Assembly (NCBI RefSeq): GCF_000283155.1
Contig: NW_004454177.1
Location: 25,063,554-25,127,553 of the forward strand
Direction: 5' to 3'
Length of the DNA: 64,000 bases
From: Ceratotherium simum simum
Lineage: Eukaryota > Chordata > Mammalia > Perissodactyla > Rhinocerotidae
Shown here one piece after another: positions 56,049 to 64,000 of the stretch (the first letter of the stretch is position 1; the number at the start of each line of letters is the position of its first letter). Under the pieces are notes generated by a model. That model saw only the letters and a program-made list of their open reading frames with translations, was not told the origin of the DNA and did not search any database. The position numbers were made by a program, and so were the translations under genes.

Positions 56049-56917
56049 TATAGTATTTTGTCATGAGATATCACATGAGATATGTGAGAATTTTCTTAGA
56101 TTTCTCACTTCTCTATCTTAAAGAGATAAGAAGCTAACAGTAGTCTACAAAATTTTGATTAAAGTGAAATTCCAGAGTCAAAATTCCATATGGATTTTTT
56201 TTTATTTCCAAAGGAGAATCTTATATTCTTTCCAAGGTTTTAGAAGCCACCTTTGGAAATCAACTTTTAAAAATTCCAGATTTGTTTCATGTATAATTTG
56301 GATATCATTTTGCTTTAAGTACCAGCTCTTTAAAAGGTATTTCCTTCCTTTTGAACTATGATATCATTTATCTCTCTTCATTCTCCATTACTACTTATTT
56401 ACTGAATTGCTTTCACTCTTAATGAGAATAGAAAATGTTGATAATTTATCCAAAACCATAATACCTACCCAGCATTTCTAGAGGAATAGCACAATTTTAT
56501 GATATAAAACTGGTTCCTAATATATGTCTCTTTGAAATGAATGTTTTTGTAAAGAGGAGTTATAAGCCTAATATAGTTAAGCATTATACCAAAGAAAGAA
56601 GATGGGATTAATATCAACACAATTTATGGAAATAAACTCAACAAAGGATAAAGTTACCCTTAAACACAATTTCCTAATCTTGTTTTAGTTGGTGGAGGTA
56701 GTGGTGATAATGTTTAGTTATTGCTAAGTTCAAGTGACTGAGCCCATCTCTGAATAATTATTGTGTGTTGGTTTATTGCTGGCATTATTATAAACACCAT
56801 GCTACACTCACTAGCTGATTATCAGAAATTGTATATTATTTAGTCCAGCACCTTGTTTATATATATATATTTGGTATTCAGTAAATATTAAATCAACTTG
56901 AGGAGACATTAATATTT
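56049..56917. other. Unique AT-rich sequence
   Basis: No recognised repeat except a short AT run at 56859-56870. Confidence 0.35.
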
Positions 56918-57110
56918 ATTTCAAGTCTACTGCATACCAGATACTATTACTACTATACTAAGCACTTCACTTACTTTATGCCATTTGCTCTTAACAACCA
57001 CTCTTTGAAGTAAATATTATTACCCCCTTACAACTTGGACAAAAGCAGAGTTGGGATTTGAACACAGTTCTGTCTGATCCCAGAATACACTTTTCACTGT
57101 GGCTGCCTAC
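56918..57110 (-). mobile_element. SINE MIR
   Basis: Antisense MIR: CTACTGCATACCAGATACTA, TATGCCATTTGCTCTTAACA, GTTGGGATTTGAACACAGTT, CACTTTTCACTGTGGCTGC. Confidence 0.82.
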
Positions 57111-57221
57111 CCACTCAAATTGCTTTTAGAATAGAGGGTTATTTTCAAAATATTTTGCCTAATACCTTATTTTATTAAGCCTTTAAGGTAGTTTGCATTT
57201 TAAAGGCATACGTGTGAAAAA

Positions 57222-57372
57222 AGACAAATTTCTTAACCTCTAGCTCCTCGTCTTTGAAATAGGAATAATAGTTAAAATAGAATTATTATGGAGATTAAAT
57301 GAGATAATAAACGTCAAGCCCTCAACACATGGCCTGGTACATAGCTTTCAAAAAATGATAACTATTAGTGGA
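57222..57372 (+). mobile_element. SINE MIR 3' part
   Basis: Sense MIR: TTTCTTAACCTCTAGCTCCT, GGAGATTAAATGAGATAATA, ACATGGCCTGGTACATAGCT. Confidence 0.82.
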
Positions 57373-57420
57373 AAGTGTACTCTATCAGCATGCCTTCTTC
57401 CTGCCTTCCAACTCATACAC

Positions 57421-57463
57421 ATATCATCATCATCATCTTCATCATGATCTCCATCATCATGCA
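57421..57463. repeat. Imperfect (TCA)n microsatellite
   Basis: ATCATCATCATCATCTTCAT followed by CATGATCTCCATCATCATG; triplet repeat with interruptions. Confidence 0.9.
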
Positions 57464-57497
57464 CCACTAACTCTTCTCCTTCCTAAAACATCCTTTA

Positions 57498-57515
57498 TGC
57501 CATGGGCCCATGGCA
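57498..57515. repeat. Perfect 18-bp palindrome
   Basis: TGCCATGGGCCCATGGCA equals its own reverse complement. It sits in unique sequence without other recognised structure. Confidence 0.95.
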
Positions 57516-57671
57516 CACCCATAAAAGCAACACTGGATTAACAACGTTGCTCAACCTTTGCCTTTCTCTCCTACATTGGCTTTCCAGTTGCCTTTGAAAA
57601 GAGCTAGCATTTTCACCCCATGTGCCTTACAGCAGGAAGTTCTGTCACCATTTTCTGCTTCACATTGCTTC

Positions 57672-58235
57672 TTCATTTATTTATGTATTTATTTATACAA
57701 GAAACATTTATGGAGAGTCTGCTATGCCCTAGAAATAGCATGATGAACATCCCAGCCTTCCAAGCACTTATAATGAGAGATAGATAGAAGCAAACAAATA
57801 ATTGTGATACAGAGTGACAAATGCTACCTAATGGGCCAGTACCAGGTGTTATGGAAGCACAGAAGAGGTGCAGCTTTGGGAGGTCAGAGAAGACTTCCTG
57901 AAAAAATGACATCTGAGCTGAGCCTAGAAAGAATGGGTGTTCTCTCGGTGGGAGGGTCAGGGGAACAGTTCCAGGCAGAGAGGATATAAGCATTGCAAAA
58001 ATATAGAGAGGAGAAAGAGCTGGGTGAGTTTGGAGAATTGCAGGTAGTTTAATATCACTATAGCATAGAGTGAACAAAGAATGTGTTGAGAGATGAAACT
58101 GGAGCAAGATGCAGAAACCAGATCATCAAGGGCCTTATACACCATTCTTGGGAGTTAGGACTTGATCCCAAAGACAATGAGGATCCATGGATGGTCTTAA
58201 GCTGGGAGTGCAGTGTACAGGATATATCCAAGGGT
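57672..58235 (-). mobile_element. LINE L2 3' fragment, antisense
   Basis: Long antisense L2: AAACATTTATGGAGAGTCTG, TGTTATGGAAGCACAGAAGA, TGACATCTGAGCTGAGCCTA, GAATTGCAGGTAGTTTAATA, CCAGATCATCAAGGGCCTTA. The 144-codon minus-strand open frame at 57673-58107 lies wholly within it and is accidental. Confidence 0.92.
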
Positions 58236-58280
58236 TATCATTTCATTACTTTCATAAACACTAACCTTTGAGGGGTTGGG

Positions 58281-58466
58281 GGTGGAGTTCTCAACCTAAG
58301 ATCTGTGGATGGTTGTGGATGTTTAGAAAATTTGTAAACTCCCTGAAATTGTAGACCAAATTGTTATTTGTTTGTGTACTTGAGGGGTTAGGAGGAGAGA
58401 CAGAATCCATAGCTTTTTGAAATACTCAAAAGGCGCTGTTATCCAAAGAAAAGTTTGAAACCACTG
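58281..58466. mobile_element. hAT-type (Charlie-like) non-autonomous DNA transposon
   Basis: Left end GGAGTTCTCAACC and right end GTTTGAAACCACTG form a worn inverted pair of the kind that ends hAT elements. The interior has AAACTCCCTGAAATTGTAGA and AATTGTTATTTGTTTGTGTA, in keeping with a Charlie-derived short element. The exact family is not named. Confidence 0.7.
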
Positions 58467-59149
58467 CTCTAGGGACAGAAAGCTAAAAGCTAACTTACAG
58501 AGTAGAAATTTCAGGTCTGCCACAAAGAGCCCTTCTAAAGTTGAAGAATTTCTCTTTTAAGAAAACTTTCTCATTCCTTCCCCTGAGTTACCAAACTCTT
58601 CCCACTCCACCCTGACCCACTGACGTTTTGTTCCTGGCCGCTCTCCCACCTAAATGCTGCTTCCTCGCTCATGGAACTGTTCTTCTGTGCCAACCCATAA
58701 TAAGTGTCCACCCCAGAGGCTAAGAATAGATGCAGTGTCCTGGTGACTTGAAAATTAGGTAACATCTGAAGGATGAACTCTACAGTGACCACAAAACTCA
58801 TTCTAATCATTTGAACCAAACAGATTGTAAACATATGATCAAGGTTTCCCTGTAGGGTGGAGGAGAAGGTTCTGAGCAAGTGAAGAAAAATGCCCTATTA
58901 AATAGAAGGAAAAAGCAGCTACTGTTCATAATTGCAAAGGACAAAGAAAAATACTAATCCAAATACATTCTTATGTTTGCATACTCCACCTTTCAACATC
59001 TCCTCTACCCTGCCCCTGACTCCTAACAAGCCAGTTCTATCAGACAAGCTATAGTTCTCTCAAGCAAATAGGTTTTATTCCATTCATTTCTCCTTAATAT
59101 GTTTTCCTGGATTTGGATATGTGTTCATCTTTTAGTTAGGTTTGGGACC
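58467..59149. other. Unique sequence
   Basis: No recognised repeat or exon; the 102-codon minus-strand frame at 58571-58879 has no domain. Confidence 0.4.
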
Positions 59150-59235
59150 TTGTCAATTCTTTAACCTTTCTGGGCAGTATCTTCATCTGTAAAATGAAGT
59201 TGGATGAAAGATCTTGTCAGTTCCCACTGTTGGTA
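59150..59235 (+). mobile_element. MIR core fragment
   Basis: TTTAACCTTTCTGGGCAGTA and TCTTCATCTGTAAAATGAAG, then GGATGAAAGATCTTGTCAGT. Confidence 0.7.
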
Positions 59236-59411
59236 ATGGTGGCTGGGGTGGAGGGCTACTGTGAACAGTGAACAGTTCTAGTGATAGATATATATTCCCA
59301 ACTTGCCAGTTCCCTCCAGGGATTGCTGGGTACTTTGTTGAAGGCATTTTATCAATTTAATGTAAAAGACCAAAGTACTTAGCATTACTTGGCTAATACA
59401 GCCAAATGGAG

Positions 59412-59634
59412 CAAGGGTCAGCAATTTTTTCCATAAAGGGCCAGATAGCAAATATTTTAGATTTTGTGGGCCATAAGGTCTCTGTCACAGCTATTCAACT
59501 CTGTTGTTGTATGTGAAAGCAGCCACAGACAGTACGTAAGTGAATGTGTATGGCTATGTTCCAATAAAATCTTATTGACCGAAAAAGGTGGCAAGCTGGA
59601 TTTGACCGGTCGTGCCATAGTTGACTGGCCCTTG
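59412..59634. mobile_element. hAT-type non-autonomous DNA transposon, full length
   Basis: Ends CAAGGGTCAGCAA and TTGACTGGCCCTTG are inverted repeats of one another apart from one transition and one inserted base. The interior AAAGGGCCAGATAGCAAATA, TTTGTGGGCCATAAGGTCTC and GTTCCAATAAAATCTTATTG is that of a well-known short hAT family; I leave its name open. Flanking octamers AAATGGAG and AAATAAAA may be the remnant of an 8-bp target duplication. Confidence 0.85.
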
Positions 59635-61294
59635 AAATAAAAGATCAGCCACCTGAAGATAGCAGTGTTTTATCCCTTCAGTCGTTCTATTTAAAAGTTG
59701 TTTCCTCATAATTTTGTTGTCATTGTCCTCATCACTGTGTCAAACAAGAACTGTTCAATTATTTTAACCAGCCACAGCCATCTCACTATCCATGCCCCAA
59801 ATAAATAAATTAAGTGGGCCTGCCAGCTTGTAGGGAGTCTGAAACAGTTAAGGTAAGGCATAGAGATAAATAAATGGCTTTATAAGTAGACAGTTCAGAA
59901 GATCAACAGGCTGAAGGAACAGTTGAGCAGTTAGTTCATTGAGACAGGGAAAAGAGGGAAAGAGAGAAGGGGAGATAAAAGAAAGACTGATTGAATAGCA
60001 AACCAGTTTGTGAGATCTACTGTACAAACTTGCCCAGCTGGGTACTTTATCTTGAATTTGTTTTGCAAATTGCAGATGCCTAGCTCTGGAAGCCAAGAAA
60101 AAGAAAGGGCAGTCATCCCATGCCAAAATACTCTCATGGATCCCAAGTAACTTACATTACTTCATTTTTGTGGGGAAAAAAATCATTCTATATCCCCCTT
60201 CCAAAATAAGTTGAGAAACAGAGAGCCATTTTACTCAGATGCCCAGAACAAGACAAATATTTTTTAGAGGTTTTTTTTTTTTTGATATTAAGAGAACAAT
60301 ACCTCCCTGATAACTTTGCTTGCTTTGTGAAACTATGTCACTGTTCAGCCCATAAAACTGCTTTAACAGTAACACTGACTAAATTCAATGAATCTTAATA
60401 TTTCAACATACTTCAATGAAACCAGGGATATTTTTCTTTGCTGCTTTAGGACATGTCTAATTGGAACCCATTCTACTTTTTGCTGAAATCAGTCCTGCTT
60501 GACAGAGCACTTGCGTGCCATTAAAATGAAATAAAGAGGTAATCCCAGCATTTTTATTAGTTAATATTTTTTTAAAAAGATCTCTCACATATTGACCATG
60601 ATTTACAGAAACATTTTATCAAAGTAAAACCCAGGGGCCAGGCCTATACTCTGATGTTCGTTACTGAGATTTCCAAGATTTTCTTCAAACATATTGTTTC
60701 TTTAAATGTTTATCCCTGAAATTTTAAAGAAGAGGGCATTGGTGAATTAGCTGTTAGTGCTGGGATAGTGGGGTTTGTTTCTAATTTTTAAATTAGAACT
60801 TAATTTATTAAATTTTCAGAAAGACTTCAAACTGGCTTTAAGAGAAATATGGGTAATAACAGGAAGGATAGGTGATTTGTGCTCTAAGGAAAAGGGGTGT
60901 CTATTTAAGACTCCAAGTGTTCCCTTAATTTTCTGCTAGGTTTTATAGACATAGATTGCAATCTTGTTGAGTTAGTACCTCCTTTGGTGACCCATGGACA
61001 AGATATTAAGTCAATGAAGTAACAAATTTGGGAAAGAATTCTTTTGCCATATTTTCCATACATTAAAGTCATGCATCCAGCTTCCTATAAATGTAAATCA
61101 ACCTTGCACACTTACTTGTGAACATGTTTTGATTGCCTCCCGCTAAAAGATTTGGTCATCATATACCTGATTTACTAAATGGTCTCCTAACATCCTTGAG
61201 ACTATTCTGGAAGATAAATTTCCCATCGGTAGTCCAGTTGGAAAACTTGAAAGTAGAGACAAGCTGTGGAGTTTTCCAGCAGGCTGCATGCACT
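59635..61294. other. Unique AT-rich sequence
   Basis: No recognised repeat or exon; homopolymer T run near 60271. Confidence 0.4.
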
Positions 61295-61370
61295 TTGATC
61301 CCCAAGGCCTAGAAGAATGCATGATGCATAGTAGATGCTCGACAAATATTTGTTGAATGAATGAATAAGA
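61295..61370 (+). mobile_element. LINE L2 terminus
   Basis: TGATCCCCAAGGCCTAGAAG, GATGCATAGTAGATGCTCGA, CAAATATTTGTTGAATGAAT: the L2 end in sense order. Confidence 0.88.
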
Positions 61371-62577
61371 GTATAATGAAGATAATAATTCTAAAGACAT
61401 AGCTTGATTATTGGCAGAACTTTATTAAAAGAATACGGACATGCTTTCATTGGTCTAGCAGTCCTGTGCTGGACTAAAACAAGGATCAAGAAGCTTTAAC
61501 CATATTTAAGCACTGGCATACTACCCTAACTCAGTGGCTTAACTAATACTATGAAATGACTTTAAAATCTTAAATACATCCCCCCACCCCCACACACACA
61601 CATACACACACTCACATAGATGTGGAAAACTATAAGTGCATATTAGATGTAAATTTATAGTAAATCCCAGGAGGCTAGGATCAGACACCTATTTTTTAGG
61701 TTAGCACCAAATACTGTGAATTTATTGCTAGAAACAGGAAAGAAAACACACAAAATGAAAGATCATTCAAGTTCATGATTTGAACCAGTCATGTGGCCAT
61801 TATTTGCTGCCAACTCAATGGTTAACTCCAGTTTCTCTAGAAAACTGAGTTTTCTATCATATAAAAGACTACACCAATGGAAATAACCCAATTCATTCAC
61901 AATCATACACACACACACATACTTTTATCTACAGGCTGAGGATGTGCCATTTTTACCATGGCCTCACAAACTCTTGAGGAGAAAATGGGTGTTGAGAGAG
62001 AAACAGATGATTTCTATTAAGTCAAGTTCTACATGTAAGGCAGAGAGTGAGGCTGAATATGGAAATCAAAGCCAACACATTGGAGCATATTTTTCTTTCA
62101 AAATATTTTATGTACTAAAGTTTGCACAACATCTTGGCAAAGACAGCAAGCCTGTGTAAGGAGGTGTTTTGTGTTTCATAGCTAACATGAGGGCAAAAAA
62201 ATGTAGCAGCAGCCAAATATTACTTTAATCGTGAATTGAAAGAATGTGTATGGTAGAGTACATGGTAAGACCCATGGGCTAGAAATTACAAGGTTTAAAA
62301 ATCTGCAAAATTCCAAAAGAGAGCTTATCTCTTATTTTTATATCTTTTGCTATTGTGAAGGAATGAAACTAAATTTAGTACAATCCATCTGTTTGATTAG
62401 AGAGAGAAAGAGACAAAGTTACATTTTCTTGGCATGCAGATCTTTTATAAATCTTAGAGGAGGGTGGTTTTCCAGATTTCACTGGAAATTATTTTGATGA
62501 AGTTCACCAATTCTGCCAACATTAAGCACTCTACCTCTTTTCTTTCTCTTCATTTTTCCCCTTTCTAAATACTTTTT
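61371..62577. other. Unique sequence with CA-rich microsatellites
   Basis: C/CA-rich repeats at 61579-61616 and 61905-61921. No family or exon recognised. Confidence 0.45.
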
Positions 62578-62640
62578 AATTTCTAGAAAATAGAAAACTG
62601 CCTAGCACATAGTAGATATTCAGTAGAATTTATCAAGTTC
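62578..62640 (+). mobile_element. LINE L2 terminus
   Basis: AACTGCCTAGCACATAGTAG and ATATTCAGTAGAATTTATCA match the L2 end. Confidence 0.65.
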
Positions 62641-62667
62641 ATTAATGGAGAGATAGATACATAGGTG

Positions 62668-62735
62668 ACTAGACTGGGCATTAGGAAATCTGGATTTTAA
62701 TCCTAAGGCGCTACTAGGTATCATACCACCAGTGG
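62668..62735 (+). mobile_element. MIR-like 5' fragment
   Basis: AGACTGGGCATTAGGAAATC then TGGATTTTAATCCTAAGGCG resembles the tRNA-related MIR part. Confidence 0.5.
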
Positions 62736-62967
62736 AAATGATTAAGCATTGCTTTTTACTGCAATAACTTTGAGTGAGTGTGTATGTGGGGTATGTGATG
62801 TGTGTATCTTAGATTCCCAGATAAACTACAAGCCAGAGATCTTAACCTCAAATGCCTGCATGGGCCAGGCAAGTAATAGACATGAGGAAAATGGGTGGAT
62901 ATAATGAAATAAGGAATAGTGGGGACTGTGGCCAACTGGAGAGCAGACGGGCCAAACTGTGTTTAAA

Positions 62968-63210
62968 ACATGATGGGCGGGCCGGCCCCGTGGCTTAGCG
63001 GTTAAGTGTGTGCACTCCGCTGCTGGCGGCCCGGGGTTCGGATCCCGGGCGCGCACCGACGCACCGCTTCTCAGGCCATGCTGAGGCCGCGTCCCACATA
63101 CAGCAACTAGAAGGATGTGCAGCTATGACATACAGCTATCTACTGGGGCTTTGGAGGAAAAATAAATAAAATAAAATTATTAAAAAAAAAAAAAAAAAAC
63201 ACATGATGGG
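62968..63210 (+). mobile_element. Young full-length ERE SINE
   Basis: Head GGGCCGGCCCCGTGGCTTAG, A box GTGGCTTAGCGGTTAAG, B box GGTTCGGATCCCG, body CAGCTATCTACTGGGGCTTT, tail of AAATAAA units and an A run of 18. ACATGATGGG at 62968-62977 and 63201-63210 is a perfect 10-bp target duplication. CpG sites are plentiful, so the copy is young. Confidence 0.97.
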
Positions 63211-63324
63211 AGCCAAACACACTGCATCTGCAATCTGAGCATAAGCTCCTTCACAAAGTTAATTGTTTCTAAAACATCTGTTTCATATACAAAATAGTAT
63301 AACAATAAGTAAATAAGAAAAATG

Positions 63325-63465
63325 TTGATAGCTAAAATTTATCAAGCACCTACTAAGTGCCTAGAACTGTTCTAAATTTCGTCTGGTCTAATTTTTGTCA
63401 TTAATATAATTACCTTCATTTTACAAATGAGGAAATAAAGGCACAATACTTAGTAAATATATATT
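63325..63465 (-). mobile_element. SINE MIR fragment
   Basis: Antisense MIR: AAGCACCTACTAAGTGCCTA, GAACTGTTCTAAATTTCGTC, TTACAAATGAGGAAATAAAG. Confidence 0.82.
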
Positions 63466-63827
63466 GGTTGTTCTATTAATAAATGACTGGGTGTTAAATA
63501 AAAAACAGCACAGCAGAGAACAAAGTATCAGGGCCCTGAGCTGAACCCCTAACCCAGATGAAAGAAGCACAGTCCAAAAGACAGTCCATCAGAGAATGAT
63601 GCTCAGCTCATCTTCTGACATTTCCAGGTAGGAAGATGAAGGTAATCACCCAAGTCCGTAAGTAGCTCAAGATCTATAGGTACGTAACTGAGACCTCTGC
63701 ATTTCTGACAGAGTTGACACATAGAACAGCCTTCTCCAATCTGCAAAGCCTTGGCTCCCTTGCTTCACAATAAACAAACAAACAAAAAGCCGATTATTGC
63801 TCCTATGTGTTGAAATAACTTTAACAG

Positions 63828-64000
63828 TTATGAGCAGCTATCATTTATTAAGTGCTTACTATGTGCTTAATATTTTCGGCATTGTATTATCTCCTTTAAT
63901 TCTCACAGGGACCCTATGAATTCAGTACTGTTATTGTTCCCATTTTACAGATAGGAAAATTGAGGCTTATGGAGGCGCATTAACCTCTCCCAGATCACAT
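63828..64000 (-). mobile_element. SINE MIR, runs off the window end
   Basis: Antisense MIR: TTAAGTGCTTACTATGTGCT, TCTCCTTTAATTCTCACAGG, TTACAGATAGGAAAATTGAG, ending in CCCAGATCACAT at the edge, where the MIR continues. Confidence 0.9.

Noticed and set aside
57673..58107. 144-codon minus-strand open frame
   Set aside because: Lies inside the 3' non-coding part of an L2 relic; no protein domain.
62985..63050. tRNA gene with A and B boxes
   Set aside because: The boxes belong to the tRNA-derived head of an ERE SINE; it cannot fold into a full cloverleaf and continues into the SINE body.
1..64000. CRISPR array, operon, phage or bacterial defence system
   Set aside because: The DNA is mammalian: SINE and LINE relics throughout, no dense coding and no spaced direct repeats.

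Overview
This window is non-coding mammalian nuclear DNA, either an intergenic tract or part of a large intron. At least eleven short interspersed elements of the ERE family, derived from tRNA-Ser, fix the clade. They carry the CCGGCCCCGTGGCTTAGCGG-type head, a pol III A box and B box, and characteristic tails. ERE elements are restricted to Perissodactyla (horses, donkeys, rhinos, tapirs), so an Equus-like genome is the most likely source. The background is AT-rich, CpG-depleted and full of ancient mammalian repeats (MIR, L2, old L1, hAT DNA transposons). I found no gene with confident exons, no structural RNA gene, no CpG island and no bacterial-style feature. The open reading frames are short and look like chance or repeat-derived reading.

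Layout. 1-8.3 kb: unique sequence with L2 and MIR relics. 8.3-31 kb: mixed repeats, with six ERE insertions, a pair of unnamed paralogous segments 11 kb apart (8.34 and 19.24 kb), a weak endogenous retrovirus pol-like relic at 17.4-17.65 kb, and a C/T-rich block at 21.8 kb with a possible exon. 25.2-27.3 kb is a stratified pile of nested retroposons (L1 inside L2, then L2 inside L2). 32.5-45.9 kb: dense L2, MIR and ERE, including an ERE inside a MER5A transposon and a 1.3 kb L2 that still shows a decayed reverse transcriptase domain and ends in a GGAA-rich polypurine tract. 46-63 kb: no ERE at all. The interval 48.5-54 kb is almost free of recognisable repeats and holds clusters of transcription-factor-like motifs, so it is the best candidate for constrained regulatory DNA. 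63-64 kb: one young ERE and MIR fragments that run off the window edge.

How the parts relate. Nothing here forms a pathway. What can be read is insertion order: L2 and MIR are oldest, then hAT elements and old L1, then ERE copies, several with intact target-site duplications. All family names come from recognising sequence by eye; boundaries of ancient repeats are approximate by tens of bases.
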